Shown here: piece after piece, positions 1 to 9,126 of the stretch
Numbering within the stretch: the stretch's first letter is position 1
Layout: the number at the start of each line of letters is the position of its first letter
Source of the DNA: Brevundimonas intermedia
GTDB lineage: Bacteria; Pseudomonadota; Alphaproteobacteria; Caulobacterales; Caulobacteraceae
DNA: 64,000 nt
Assembly (NCBI RefSeq): GCF_027922165.1
Contig: NZ_BSFD01000002.1
Coordinates: 690,234 to 754,233, forward strand
Reading direction: 5' to 3'
Notes under the pieces: generated by a model
Seen by the model: only the letters and a program-made list of their open reading frames with translations
What the model was told of the DNA's origin: nothing
Database searches by the model: none
Program-made: the position numbers and the translations under genes

Positions 1-25
1 CGCCGGTCTTTTTCCTTGGCGCTGG

Positions 26-583
26 TTAGGCGAGGACCACGATGGTCACGCGGCGGTTCTGCGAACGGCCTTCCGGCGTGTCGTTCGAGGCCACCGGCTG
101 CTCCTGACCATAGGAGATGGTCGCCATCCGGTTCAGGGCGACGCCCTGACGGTTCAGGAAGCGACGGACGGCCTCCGCCCGTTGCTCGCCCAGCTGGTCG
201 TTATGTTCGGGCGTGCCGGTGGCGTCCGTATAGCCCTGGATTTCCAGATAGACGTTCTTGTTCTCGCCCTGCAGACGCTGGGCGAACTGGGCCAGGCGCT
301 GCTCGGCTTCGGGTGACAGGGCCGCCGCGTCGGTGGGGAATTTCACGGAGTCGTCCGACAGGACGACCTGATAGAGGAACTTGCCTTCCGCCAGCTTGTG
401 CGCGTCGTTGGCGCGTTGGAGGGCCTGGCCCGCCGTGCCTTCAACGCCGGTCACACGCGTATCCACCACCTCGACCTGATCACGCACGAAACGATGGCTG
501 GCGCAGCCGCTGGCCGCGAAGCCGAGGGCGATAAGGGCGCCGCCTAGGACCGCCGTCCTGAGTTTCGATCTGCTCAAGTTCAT
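26..583 (-). CDS. OmpA-family outer-membrane lipoprotein
   Basis: 185 residues. The N-terminus is a lipoprotein signal: basic start, hydrophobic stretch to about residue 24, then a lipobox ending in Cys27 (AASGC). Residues about 75-185 form an OmpA C-terminal peptidoglycan-binding domain, with GYTDATGTPEHND and a terminal SQNRRVTI motif typical of the family. The middle (about 30-70) is Ala-rich and probably a short helical linker. The protein is expected to be lipid-anchored in the outer membrane and to tether it to peptidoglycan, similar to Pal but without a tol-pal neighbourhood here. The ATG has a good ribosome-binding site (AGAAGGAGAC). The gene is not obviously in an operon with the next one, which is divergent. 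Confidence 0.9.
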   Translation of the reverse strand: MNLSRSKLRTAVLGGALIALGFAASGCASHRFVRDQVEVVDTRVTGVEGTAGQALQRANDAHKLAEGKFLYQVVLSDDSVKFPTDAAALSPEAEQRLAQFAQRLQGENKNVYLEIQGYTDATGTPEHNDQLGEQRAEAVRRFLNRQGVALNRMATISYGQEQPVASNDTPEGRSQNRRVTIVVLA

Positions 584-866
584 GTCTCCTTCTTGCTGGG
601 GGCGCCACGCCCAGTTCCATGCGCCAGATGAAACTGCGGTAGGAGGGAAGGCGGAGTAATGACGAGCTTTGGGCGGTAAAATGTCAGCTTAGCCGTTATA
701 TGAGCACCTGTTTCGCACAAATATTGCGGCAGATCGGAACCAGAGCGCGAGCCAGGACGTTGGCCCGCCAGTAGGCTTCGCCGTATGGCGGACACCACAT
801 TCTATTTGTGATCTTGAGCAGCGGCCGGTTGTATTCGGACTCATGCCACGTTCCTGACGCGACCAG
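584..866. other. Intergenic region between divergent genes
   Basis: 283 bases between two divergently oriented genes. It should hold the promoters of the OmpA lipoprotein (leftward) and of the Pro/Gly-rich protein (rightward). I see no RNA gene, strong palindrome or convincing small gene in it. Confidence 0.4.
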
Positions 867-1790
867 ATGTTTTCAACAGGCGGTCGTGATTTTTTACAGG
901 GGTTCGTCGCGGATGACCATGCGAACGGCGTCTCACACCACATCACGGATAGGCGATTGAGCGCCGCAGCGACGCGACGACGGGCGCTGGCGATCGCGCC
1001 GGTGCTGGTCGGACACGCGGCCCTGGTGCTGATGATGACCGCCGTCCAGCCTAAGACGCCGACCCTGCCGACGCCGGAACCGGCGATCGTGGTCGAACTT
1101 GCCGCGCCCCCTCCACCGCCTCCGCCAGCGCGTGTCCCCGCACCCGCCCCTTCGCCCACGCCGGACGCCCCGGCCGCAGCGGAAGAGAGCCCCGCTCCGG
1201 CCAAGCCTGCCCCGCGACGCGCGCCGCCCGCCGTCGCGGCGGCGCGGCCACGCCTGGTGGTGGACCGGCTTCCGCCCGACGTGGAGCCCCTGCCCGCCGC
1301 CCCCGCGCCGCCGGGACCGCCCCTGCCCTTGCTGGGCGCGGCCCAGCTGGCGGGCGCAATGACGGTCGGCGCGGGACCAGGCGGCGGCGGCGGAAACGGG
1401 GTTGGCGGAAGCGGCGGCACCGGAGGAACGGGATCAGGCCCCGGTTCGGGCGGCGGGTCCTGCGACATGGTGCGCTGGGTTCAGGACGCGGTGCGCGACG
1501 ACGCCGCCGTTCGCCGCGCCGTCATCTCCGCCAGCCACGAGATGAACGCCTCGGGCCGGGCCATGCTGGTCTGGGACGGCGACTGGCTGCAAAGCCGCAA
1601 CCAGTCAGGCAAAGGCCTTGCCGGCGTGCGCCAGGCCATCGCCTTGGAAGTCGCCTTCGCTCCGGCCGAGTGCAAGAACCAGCGGATGACCGGCCTCGCC
1701 GTGCTGAAGCTGGAGGATGGCGCCGAAGGGGCGCGGATCGCCCTGGGCAAGGGGAGCTGGCGCTGGTCGGATCTGCTGGGGGCGGGGTGA
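867..1790 (+). CDS. Pro- and Gly-rich membrane-anchored protein of unknown function
   Basis: Up to 307 residues. A single hydrophobic helix lies at about residues 40-58. It is followed by a long Pro/Ala-rich stretch (about 70-165, including a run of seven prolines) and a Gly-rich segment (about 175-200). A compact C-terminal domain (about 200-307) has two Cys residues (SCDMVRWVQ and APAECKN). The helix plus proline-rich spacer resembles a TonB-type anchor, but the C-terminal domain is not recognisable as TonB, so I do not name it. The ATG at 867 has no clear ribosome-binding site. A TTG at 957, just before the hydrophobic helix, is an equally plausible start. Its periplasmic location is inferred. 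Confidence 0.65.
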   Translation: MFSTGGRDFLQGFVADDHANGVSHHITDRRLSAAATRRRALAIAPVLVGHAALVLMMTAVQPKTPTLPTPEPAIVVELAAPPPPPPPARVPAPAPSPTPDAPAAAEESPAPAKPAPRRAPPAVAAARPRLVVDRLPPDVEPLPAAPAPPGPPLPLLGAAQLAGAMTVGAGPGGGGGNGVGGSGGTGGTGSGPGSGGGSCDMVRWVQDAVRDDAAVRRAVISASHEMNASGRAMLVWDGDWLQSRNQSGKGLAGVRQAIALEVAFAPAECKNQRMTGLAVLKLEDGAEGARIALGKGSWRWSDLLGAG

Positions 1791-1801
1791 GGCGCTTCCT
1801 G

Positions 1802-1975
1802 CTTTCGTCATTCCGGGCGAAGGGCCGCTTCGCCCGAAGACCCGGAACCCAGCGGCGCCGAAGGCGAAATCTATCCGCCGCTAGGTGTTGGAAGATCAGA
1901 GTCCGCGACAGGTTCGCGCTCCCGCGCGCCGCTGGGTTCCGGGTCTCCGCTTCGCTTCGCCCGGAATGACGAAAG
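1802..1975. repeat. Palindromic intergenic element with nested inverted repeats
   Basis: A 174-base element lies between two convergent genes. The outer arms are perfect 21-base inverted repeats (1802-1822 and 1955-1975, core ATTCCGGGCGAAG). A second pair of 19-base arms is nested inside (1839-1857 and 1927-1945, core CCGGAACCCAGCGGCG). The left arm also folds on itself. It contains no open frame of its own. It may act as a bidirectional terminator and looks like a non-autonomous mobile palindrome (REP- or MITE-like). Its arm sequence resembles the repeats around the GIY-YIG gene at 42578-42970. Confidence 0.8.
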
Positions 1976-1984
1976 AAGGGCTGG

Positions 1985-2308
1985 TCAGGCGCGCGGGCCA
2001 AACAGGATAATCCCCGCCCCGACCAGACAGACCAGCCCGCCGATCAGGTCCCAGCGGTCGGGCGTCGTCTTCTCGACCACCGCCATCCAGACCAGAGAGG
2101 CGCAGATATAGACCCCGCCATAGGCGGCGAAGGCCCGGCCGGCCGCGTCGCTGGGGACCAGGGTCAGCAGTCCGGCGAAGGCGATTAGGCAGACTACGCC
2201 CGGCGCCAGCCAGAACGGCGACCGGTCCAGCTTCAGCCAGGCCCAGAAGGCGAAACAGCCGCCGATCTCCGCCAGCGCCGCCAACGGATAGATCAGCAGG
2301 GACTTCAC
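1985..2308 (-). CDS. YnfA/UPF0060 family small membrane protein
   Basis: 107 residues, matching the usual family length of about 108. Four hydrophobic segments are visible, and the start ([21 protein letters not shown]) is the conserved family N-terminus, as is the central [12 protein letters not shown]. The family has an EmrE-like small-transporter topology, but its substrate is unknown. The start is the GTG at 2308, whose GTGA overlaps the stop of the upstream methyltransferase gene, so the two are translationally coupled. A longer frame extends upstream but only as antiparallel overlap with that gene. Confidence 0.88.
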   Translation of the reverse strand: MKSLLIYPLAALAEIGGCFAFWAWLKLDRSPFWLAPGVVCLIAFAGLLTLVPSDAAGRAFAAYGGVYICASLVWMAVVEKTTPDRWDLIGGLVCLVGAGIILFGPRA

Positions 2309-3120
2309 TCGGGTGTGTCCGTCTTCGACTTCGCCGCCCGTTCGGCCGCCAGCTTGGCCAGCACGCGCCCCCGGCCCTTGGCCAGGGCGTGGATGGCGCC
2401 GCGCATGGTGGCGACCTCCTGTTCGGAGAAGGCGGCGCGGCCCAGCATGACCCGCAGGTTCTGGCTCATCGAACGCTTCTTCTCGGGCGGATAGAAGAAG
2501 CCGCCGAGCTCCAGCTCCGCCTCCAGATGTTCGTACATGCCCACCAGCAGATCGTTCGACGCCGGCGGCTCGCTGTCGCGGAAGCGAGGCGGCGGGGCGT
2601 CCAGGATCAGGGTGCGCCACTCATAGGCGTTGATCGCCACCGCCTGGGCCAGGTTCAGCGAGTGGTGTTTCGGATCGATGGGAATGGTGACGATGCCGGC
2701 GCACAGGGCGATGTCGGTCGTCTCCAGCCCCGCCCGCTCGCCGCCGAACAACAGGCCGGTCTTCAGGCCCGAGGCGGTGTCGTCGTACAGGATGCGGCCG
2801 GCCTCGCGCGGGGTGCGAACCGGCTGGCGCGTCTCGCGTGGACGGGCGGTGGTGGCGAAGACGGTGTTCAGGTCGGCGACCGCCTCGGCGACGCTGTCGA
2901 ACACCCGCACCCCCTCCAGCACCCAGTCAGCGCCCGAGGCCGTGGCCCAGGCCCGTTCCTGGGGCCAGCCGTCGCGCGGCGTGACCAGACGCAGGTCGGT
3001 CAGGCCGAAATTGGCCATCACCCGCGCCACGGCGCCGATGTTCTCGGCCATCTGAGACTTGTCGAGGATAACGGCGGGGGGCGTGAGATCGGCGGCGGCG
3101 AAATCGGGAGAAGCGGACAT
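2305..3120 (-). CDS. trmJ: TrmJ-type SPOUT RNA 2'-O-methyltransferase
   Basis: 271 residues of the SpoU/TrmH class, which uses SAM and a trefoil-knot fold to methylate the ribose of RNA. Both knot motifs are visible: [12 protein letters not shown] (about residue 120), and [18 protein letters not shown] (about 140-158), which is characteristic of TrmJ, the enzyme for tRNA position 32. The N-terminus ([25 protein letters not shown]) fits the substrate-recognition start of the family. The ATG at 3120 has AGGGAGGCGGCC in front; a longer frame to 3162 lacks this. The gene is part of a leftward run with the sulfotransferase upstream and YnfA overlapping downstream. The exact nucleotide target cannot be proved from sequence. 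Confidence 0.85.
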   Translation of the reverse strand: MSASPDFAAADLTPPAVILDKSQMAENIGAVARVMANFGLTDLRLVTPRDGWPQERAWATASGADWVLEGVRVFDSVAEAVADLNTVFATTARPRETRQPVRTPREAGRILYDDTASGLKTGLLFGGERAGLETTDIALCAGIVTIPIDPKHHSLNLAQAVAINAYEWRTLILDAPPPRFRDSEPPASNDLLVGMYEHLEAELELGGFFYPPEKKRSMSQNLRVMLGRAAFSEQEVATMRGAIHALAKGRGRVLAKLAAERAAKSKTDTPE

Positions 3121-3130
3121 GGCCGCCTCC

Positions 3131-4615
3131 CTACCCGTCCAGACCGTAGCGGGCCAGACCATAGCGGTTTAGAGCTGCGCGCAGATCGTCCAGGTGCGGC
3201 GCATAGTTCTTCCACCGCCCTGACGCGCGAGCGTACAGAGGCTCACGCACCTGCCAGACGCTGGCGGTGCGGACCGGCCCTTGCCGCTGATGGAAATCCA
3301 TCACCGACGGCTCCCAAGCCAGGCCGCAAGCCTGGACCAGATCGCGCACGGCCGGCTCGCCCCGCGCCACCAGGTCGTCGTAGTCGACCTCGTGCACGTC
3401 GTCCGGCCAGACCGACTTCCAGTGCGCCGCCAGCCGTCGTTCCTGGGCCGTCCAATGAGCGGCGTGCTCCAGGTCCAGCGCATAGGCCATGTCGTAGGAC
3501 AGGTGCAGGAAAAAGACCGACAAGGCGTTGTCGATCGGATTGCGCACGGTGTGGATGATCCGGGCCTTGGGGAACAGGGTCTTGGCCAGGCCGATATAGA
3601 GGATGTTGTCCGGCCGCTTGTCCGTAACGACGCCGACGCCGGGCACGCGCTCGCGCACGGCGTTCAGATAGACGTCGCGGATCTTGCGCCGGCTGGCGTC
3701 GTCGAACACGCCCAGGGCTTCGGGGAAGGGATTGAAGACATTGGCGGCCAGGGTCGGCAGCAGGTCCAACTCTCCACCGGCGCGCACGCCGCTGTGTCCG
3801 CCCAGGATGCGCTCGACCAGGGTCGAACCCGAACGGAACATGCCGCAGATGAAGATCGGCGCCGCAGCGGGATCGTCGTCCTCCAGGGCCGCCACCGGGG
3901 CCGGCGTCGCCGCGATCAGCCGATCGACGAGGGCCTCGGCCTTGGCGGGATCGTAGACGACGCCCTTGGCCCGAGCCAGGGCGGCGCTGGCCTGGTTGGC
4001 GGCGGCATAGGCGTGGAAGGCCGCGTCATAGTCGCCCGCCGCGTCCAGAATCCGCCCCAGGGCGAAACCCAGATCCGCCTGTTCCAGCCCTTCCGGCGTG
4101 GCGGCCAGGGCGGACCGCAGCCGACCGATCAGGGGATCGTCCGGCGTCGCCGTCGCCTGCACCCCCGCGAGCCGCGCCAGGGCCGTCCCATGGCTCGGTT
4201 CGGCGGCGAGAACGGCCTCATAGGCCTGCCGCGCCTCGTCCCGTCGCCCGGCGTCCTCGTATAGATTGCCGAGGTTGAGCCGGGCGGGCGCATAGGCGGG
4301 CGACAGCGCGAGCGCAGTCTTCAGCTCGGTTTCAGCCGCATCGGGCCGGTTCAGATCCTCGGCGAAGATCACGGCGCGGTTCAGGTGGATTTCCTGCGGG
4401 TCGCGCGCGCCTTGGGCCAGGGCCTGATCATAGGCGGCCAGGGCGTCGTCTAGGCGACGCATGCGCCGCAGAAGCCGGCCCAGATCGTACCAGACATCGC
4501 CCAGTTCCGGGCGCTCGGCGACGACGGATTGATAGAGGACCACGGCCTCGGGGATGCGCCCTTGGCGCTCGAGGGTCGCGCCTTGAGCGAGGCGGACTTG
4601 GTGTGCGTCAGACAT
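3131..4615 (-). CDS. TPR-repeat sulfotransferase fusion protein
   Basis: 494 residues. Residues about 1-150 form several TPR units (for example VWYDLGRLLRRMRRLDDALAAYDQAL), with one more near 185-210. Residues about 253-494 are a sulfotransferase domain. The PAPS 5'-phosphosulfate loop is GMFRSGSTLVERIL (258-271), and the 3'-phosphate motif is in ARIIHTVRNPIDNALSVFF (about 354-372). It should transfer sulfate from PAPS to an unidentified acceptor, with the TPRs presenting a partner or substrate. There is no signal peptide, so a cytoplasmic location is likely. The start overlaps the stop of the upstream nuclease gene by one base (TAATG), implying coupled translation. Confidence 0.88.
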   Translation of the reverse strand: MSDAHQVRLAQGATLERQGRIPEAVVLYQSVVAERPELGDVWYDLGRLLRRMRRLDDALAAYDQALAQGARDPQEIHLNRAVIFAEDLNRPDAAETELKTALALSPAYAPARLNLGNLYEDAGRRDEARQAYEAVLAAEPSHGTALARLAGVQATATPDDPLIGRLRSALAATPEGLEQADLGFALGRILDAAGDYDAAFHAYAAANQASAALARAKGVVYDPAKAEALVDRLIAATPAPVAALEDDDPAAAPIFICGMFRSGSTLVERILGGHSGVRAGGELDLLPTLAANVFNPFPEALGVFDDASRRKIRDVYLNAVRERVPGVGVVTDKRPDNILYIGLAKTLFPKARIIHTVRNPIDNALSVFFLHLSYDMAYALDLEHAAHWTAQERRLAAHWKSVWPDDVHEVDYDDLVARGEPAVRDLVQACGLAWEPSVMDFHQRQGPVRTASVWQVREPLYARASGRWKNYAPHLDDLRAALNRYGLARYGLDG

Positions 4616-5634
4616 TAGTCTTCACCGACCATGGCGATCCAGGGATCGACGGTTCCAGCCTCAACCTCGGCGACCTTGACGGCGGGCCAGCCGATGGAGG
4701 CGCTGCCCGAGGCGGTCCAGGCGGCGGTGATGAAGTCCCGCAGCTCGGCCGCGCCCGCCGCCAGACGTTCGTTGACGAAGGCGGCGCCGCGCGGATCGCT
4801 GTCGCGGAAGCCCCCAGCCTTCTCCAGCCGGTAGAAGGGAATGACTGTGCCCACAGTCGTGGTCAGGTAGGCGACGGTGCGGGCCTTGACGTCGAACCCG
4901 TCCAAATTGGCGGCCGGCATGGGGGCCTCGACCGCGTCCAGACGAGCGACGCGGTTGGTGAACTCGCCCTCGAACAGGGCGTGGGTCTGGCGCGAACTGG
5001 TGAAGCCTTCGGGGTTCGGGAAGTCGCCCCAGCCGTTGTAGTGGATCGTCGTGTGGTGCGGCTGAGACCCGTCGCCGACATAGTGGCCCATGACCCCGAT
5101 GTCGCGCAGGATCAGGGCCTCGCGACGCAGGCGGTCGGCCCGGTACCAGGCCTGGCGCTCCATATTGGTCTCGCGCTTCTCAGCGGCGTTCAACACGCGC
5201 CAGTAGGCGAAGTCGCGGCCCAGATTCTGCCAGGCGTCGATCATGGCGTAGGGCAGATAGCCGGCGTCATCGACGTCCAGCCCCGCCTTGGTCAGGGCCG
5301 CATCATACTCGGACTTCAGGCGCGGCAGTTCGGCCAGGGTCATGCCGCGCGGGTCGAAGACGTGGCCGTTGTCATCCAGGTCAATGAAGTGGGCAGTGTC
5401 GCGTTCGCGGTCGTGCGGCTGGCCGGCGCCCTTCCAGCGGTCGGGTTCGCGCGCCAGCTCGCCGACGTCGGCGATCGCGCCAGGCGTCTTCAAGAAGGCG
5501 GGCAGTGCGTCAGGCAGGGCCCGCATCGCCGCCACGCCAATGAGCCTGTGCCCGGTATTGCCCCAGGCATCGACAGTCACGGCGGGCGCGACGACGGCGA
5601 TGAGCGCCAGGGCGGCGATGGCGAGACGTTTCAT
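4615..5634 (-). CDS. Secreted S1/P1-type zinc nuclease
   Basis: 339 residues. A Sec signal peptide (about 1-22) should be cut before WGNTGH, leaving Trp as residue 1 of the mature protein. In S1/P1 nucleases this N-terminal Trp is itself a zinc ligand, which strongly supports both start and family. Further ligand motifs are visible: DVGELAREPDRW, ERDTAHFIDL and IGVMGHYVGDGSQPHH. The family hydrolyses single-stranded nucleic acid or phosphoesters in the periplasm or outside the cell. The ATG at 5634 is chosen over an upstream start because it begins the signal peptide directly. It is the first gene of a leftward run with the sulfotransferase, methyltransferase and YnfA. Confidence 0.9.
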   Translation of the reverse strand: MKRLAIAALALIAVVAPAVTVDAWGNTGHRLIGVAAMRALPDALPAFLKTPGAIADVGELAREPDRWKGAGQPHDRERDTAHFIDLDDNGHVFDPRGMTLAELPRLKSEYDAALTKAGLDVDDAGYLPYAMIDAWQNLGRDFAYWRVLNAAEKRETNMERQAWYRADRLRREALILRDIGVMGHYVGDGSQPHHTTIHYNGWGDFPNPEGFTSSRQTHALFEGEFTNRVARLDAVEAPMPAANLDGFDVKARTVAYLTTTVGTVIPFYRLEKAGGFRDSDPRGAAFVNERLAAGAAELRDFITAAWTASGSASIGWPAVKVAEVEAGTVDPWIAMVGED

Positions 5635-5722
5635 GAGACGGACCCGGAAGGAAAGCACTGCGCCTCTAAAAGCATGATCGGGGCGGGGCTGAATAGGGGG
5701 GCGCGAACAGGCGCCCTCGACC

Positions 5723-7582
5723 TCAGTCGCCGACGGTTTCTCGCGCGACCGGCGCAGGCGGTCCCGCCTCGTCTTCGTTCAGCAGTTTGCCCTCGCGGCG
5801 CGGCTTGACGTAGGGGGCGGGCTGCGGCGTCGGCATATTGCCGCGCATCAGCTGGCGGCCGGCCTTGATGCCGCCGGTCAATTGCAGGTCGAGACGCGCC
5901 TCGTCGCGGCGGCGGACGTCGCCGATCGTCTCGGCCGCCTGCCCCTCGTCCATGCCCAGCTCGATCAGGGCGCGCTTGCCGAACTTCAACGCCGACTCGA
6001 AGGTCTCGCGGATCTGATAATCGACCCCGGCCTGGATCAGCCGCATCGAATGGCCCCGGTCGAAGGCGCGGGCCATGATCTTGGTCGTCGGGAACTCGGA
6101 CTTGACCAGTTCGACGATGCGGTCGGCGACCTCGGGCTTGTCGACGCAGACCAGGACGATCTCGGCCTCGTCCGCGCCGGAAGCGCGCAGCGTGTGCAGC
6201 TGGGCGCCGTCGCCGTAATAGACCTTGAAGCCGAACTGGGAGGCGGCCTGGATCATCTCGACGTCGTTTTCGATGATCGAGACATCGACGTCGCGAGCCA
6301 GCAGGGGCTGGGACACCACCTGGGCGAAGCGGCCGAAGCCGATGATCAGAACCTGGCCGCGCAGATCCTTAGCGAAGTCCACGCCTTCGGCGTCCTCGGC
6401 AGACACCCTCGGCTTTGGCAGCAGGCGCCGGGTCATCAGGCTGGTCAGGGGCGTCAAGGCCATGGACAGGATGACGATGGCCGAGAGCATGGCCCCGACC
6501 TGAGCGTCGAACAGACCGGCCGTCACCGCCGCACCGTAAAGGACGAAGGCGAACTCGCCGCCCTGGGCGAACAGGGCCGCCCGTTCCACCGCCTCGTGGT
6601 GCGAAGCCTTGAACAGGCGAGCCACGCCATAGATGCCCAGCGCCTTGACCGCCATGAAAGCGACCACGCCGCCGACGACCAGACGCCAGTCGGCGACCAC
6701 GACCGACAGGTCCAGCGACATGCCGACGCTGAGGAAGAACAGGCCCAGAAGGATGGCGCGGAACGGCTCCACATCGGCTTCCAACTGATGACGGAAGGTC
6801 GATTCAGACAGCAGCACCCCGGCCAGGAAGGCGCCCATGGCCATCGACAGCCCGCCCAGCGACATGGCCCAGGCGGCGCCGACCACCACCAGCAGGGCGG
6901 CGGCCGTCATCACCTCGCGCCCGCCATACCGCGCCAACAGGCGAAAGATCGGATTGACCAGATATTTGCCGGCCAACAGCACGCCGCCGACCGCAGCAAC
7001 CGCGAAGCCGATGGTCTGCCACAGCGGCGGCGCCTGCTCGTTGGCCACGCCCAGCACCGAGGCCAGAATCGCGACAATGGCCAGAAGCGGCACGATGGCC
7101 AGGTCTTCCAGCAGCAGGATCGAGACGGACCGCTGTCCGGGCCCGCCCGCGATCTCGCCCCGCTCTTCCAGCATCTGCATGATGACGGCGGTGGACGACA
7201 GGACGAAGCCCATGGCGCCGACGAAGGCGACCGGCGCCGAAAAGCCTGCGAGCATGGCGGTCAGGGTCAGGATCAGGCCGCAGAACAGGACCTGGGCCGC
7301 GCCCAGACCGAAGATCTCCTTCCGAAGACCCCAAAGGCGTTTGGGCCGCATCTCCAGCCCGATGATGAACAGGAAAATGACCACGCCGAACTCGGCGACA
7401 TGCAGGATGGTCTCAGGCTCCTGAAACAGCTTCAGGCCGAACGGCCCTATGGCCAGCCCGGCCGCCAGATAACCGAGCACGGACCCCAGCCCGACCCGCT
7501 TGAACACCGGCACGGCGATGACGCCCGCCGCCAGCAGGGCCGCAGCCGCGCCCAGATCCAGTCCCGTCGCCGCCTCGGCCAT
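5723..7582 (-). CDS. Kef-type monovalent cation:proton antiporter (CPA2) with RCK domain
   Basis: About 619 residues. The first about 385 residues hold roughly a dozen hydrophobic helices of a CPA2 exchanger. The next part (about 405-530) is a TrkA-N/RCK nucleotide-binding domain (GQVLIIGFGRFAQ, and YYGDGAQLHTLRASGA). The tail is hydrophilic and Pro-rich. It should exchange K+ or Na+ for protons across the inner membrane, gated by nucleotide. KefB/KefC are the nearest named relatives, but no glutathione-linked partner (KefF/KefG) is adjacent. Two adjacent ATGs (7585, 7582) follow AGGGGAC. The second has the better spacing. A GTG at 7606 is also possible. Confidence 0.88.
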   Translation of the reverse strand: MAEAATGLDLGAAAALLAAGVIAVPVFKRVGLGSVLGYLAAGLAIGPFGLKLFQEPETILHVAEFGVVIFLFIIGLEMRPKRLWGLRKEIFGLGAAQVLFCGLILTLTAMLAGFSAPVAFVGAMGFVLSSTAVIMQMLEERGEIAGGPGQRSVSILLLEDLAIVPLLAIVAILASVLGVANEQAPPLWQTIGFAVAAVGGVLLAGKYLVNPIFRLLARYGGREVMTAAALLVVVGAAWAMSLGGLSMAMGAFLAGVLLSESTFRHQLEADVEPFRAILLGLFFLSVGMSLDLSVVVADWRLVVGGVVAFMAVKALGIYGVARLFKASHHEAVERAALFAQGGEFAFVLYGAAVTAGLFDAQVGAMLSAIVILSMALTPLTSLMTRRLLPKPRVSAEDAEGVDFAKDLRGQVLIIGFGRFAQVVSQPLLARDVDVSIIENDVEMIQAASQFGFKVYYGDGAQLHTLRASGADEAEIVLVCVDKPEVADRIVELVKSEFPTTKIMARAFDRGHSMRLIQAGVDYQIRETFESALKFGKRALIELGMDEGQAAETIGDVRRRDEARLDLQLTGGIKAGRQLMRGNMPTPQPAPYVKPRREGKLLNEDEAGPPAPVARETVGD

Positions 7583-7664
7583 CATGTCCCCTGATATGCG
7601 AACCACAATATTGGGGAAGCGGACGCGATAATGCGAGCCCTATCCGCCCACACCAACGCCGCGA

Positions 7665-8477
7665 TCAACCAAAGACGACGCCGATTTTCGTCAGGCCGTC
7701 TCCGGCAGGGGACATGACCGACCAATCGGCGGCCAGTCCATCCGCCAGGCTTTTCAACCGCTCCAGAATGGCGCGCATCGGATAGGGGCCGGTGCTGATC
7801 CGACAAGCGCCCGCCGCGAACAGCGCCGTCGCCGGCGGCGCGTCCGGCCCCGCCATCAGGCTGATCGGCCCGCCGACCCCATCGGCCAGACGCTTCACGA
7901 CGGCGGGATCGGTCACACCCGGCAGGAAGACGACATCCGCCCCCGCCTCCAACCAGGCGCGACCCCGTTCGATCGCCATTCCGACCCGCTCGACCTCGCT
8001 GTCGCCCAACCCCAACAAGAAGACGTCCGTGCGAGCGTTGATGACGATTTCAGGCACGGCGTCGCGCATCGCGGCGATGCGGGCTTGCTGATGGGACACC
8101 GATGTAAGAGCGCCGGGCGCAGCATAGTCCGCGTCCTCAAAGTTTACGCCGACGGCGCCGGCCGCCCAGGCCTGGCGCGCGGTCTCGGCCGCATCGGCCG
8201 CGGTGGGGCCGTAACCGGCCTCGACATCGGCGTTCAGCGGCAGATCGAGGGCGCGGGCGATGGTCGCGATCTCCCGCATCATCTCGGCGCGCGTCAGAGC
8301 CTCGCCGTCGCGAGCGCCGCGCGCCCAGGCGACGCCTGCGCTGGTGGTGGCCACGGCGGCGAACCCTGAGGTTTGGAACACTCGCGCGCTGGCGGCGTCC
8401 CAGGCGTTCGGCAGGATCAGACCGCGCTGGCGATGCAGGTCGCGGAAGACTTGGGCGCGGCGTGTTTGGTCGGTCAT
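7665..8477 (-). CDS. Isocitrate lyase/PEP mutase family enzyme
   Basis: 270 residues of the PEP mutase/isocitrate lyase superfamily, TIM-barrel enzymes that make or break C-C or C-P bonds next to a carboxylate using Mg2+. Recognisable blocks are LILPNAWDAASARVF near the N-terminus, VATTSAGVAWARG, the metal-binding DVEAGYG, GVNFEDAD, and VINARTDVFLLG. The short single-domain form is typical of the oxaloacetate decarboxylase/2-methylisocitrate lyase-like subgroup. The catalytic Lys-Lys-Cys motif of true isocitrate lyases is not seen. The ATG at 8477 has AGGAGATCAGC in front. The gene stands alone between the antiporter and the divergent CBS gene. Confidence 0.85.
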   Translation of the reverse strand: MTDQTRRAQVFRDLHRQRGLILPNAWDAASARVFQTSGFAAVATTSAGVAWARGARDGEALTRAEMMREIATIARALDLPLNADVEAGYGPTAADAAETARQAWAAGAVGVNFEDADYAAPGALTSVSHQQARIAAMRDAVPEIVINARTDVFLLGLGDSEVERVGMAIERGRAWLEAGADVVFLPGVTDPAVVKRLADGVGGPISLMAGPDAPPATALFAAGACRISTGPYPMRAILERLKSLADGLAADWSVMSPAGDGLTKIGVVFG

Positions 8478-8654
8478 GCTGATCTCCTGTCTGGATGCGC
8501 CATCTGACATCAAATCCAGGCCCAAGGGCTGGCGATTTTCGGACGCGGGCAAAATGACAGCGTAACGGCCTCAGCTCGCCGCACTGCGGCGGGTCACAGC
8601 GGAACCCCGCTGCTTTCGACGGGTTTTACCGTCAAGCCTTCACGAGGAAATCCG

Positions 8655-9062
8655 ATGAAAATCCGCGACGTCATGACCAGGGATGTCCACCTGGCCCACC
8701 CCGGCGATACGATCCAGGAGGTTGCGGCGCGGATGGCGAAGGGCGACTTCGGCTTTGTGCCCGTGGCGGACGGCGACCAACTGATCGGCGCCATCACCGA
8801 TCGCGACATCGTCGTGCGCGCCCTCGCCGCCAGCGCCGCCCCCACGGCGCCTGTCGTCGAATATATCACCCGTGATCCGCACACTGTCTTGGACACTGAC
8901 GACCTGAAGTCCGTTCTCGACCTGATGGGGTCGCGCCAAATCCGACGCGCGCCCGTGGTGGACAAACACGGCCGGATCGTCGGGGTAATCTCGCTGGGAG
9001 ACCTGTCCACGCGGGTCAAGGAGAAGTACGCCGGCGAGACGCTGGAGAGTATTTCGCGTTAA
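8655..9062 (+). CDS. Two-CBS-domain protein
   Basis: 135 residues made of two CBS motifs (about 7-60 and 72-125) and little else. MKIRDVMTRDVHLAHPGDT opens the first, and the second contains HGRIVGVISLGDLSTR. CBS pairs bind adenosine nucleotides, and stand-alone versions are usually regulatory modules for other proteins. The ATG is preceded by an AGGAAATCCG ribosome-binding site. No partner is evident; the next gene encodes an unknown protein. Confidence 0.88.
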   Translation: MKIRDVMTRDVHLAHPGDTIQEVAARMAKGDFGFVPVADGDQLIGAITDRDIVVRALAASAAPTAPVVEYITRDPHTVLDTDDLKSVLDLMGSRQIRRAPVVDKHGRIVGVISLGDLSTRVKEKYAGETLESISR

Positions 9063-9126
9063 CCCAACCCTCACACCGGACGCTAACGCCCGTCATGCAT
9101 CCTCGCGGAAATCGCTGGAGGGTGGG

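Noticed and set aside
580..798. A 72-codon frame directly upstream of and overlapping the OmpA lipoprotein start (ATGA)
   Set aside because: No recognisable family, biased composition, and it lies in a divergent promoter region. The OmpA gene has its own ribosome site.
1051..1362. Frames on both strands within the Pro/Gly-rich gene
   Set aside because: They are shadows of the repetitive codons of that gene.
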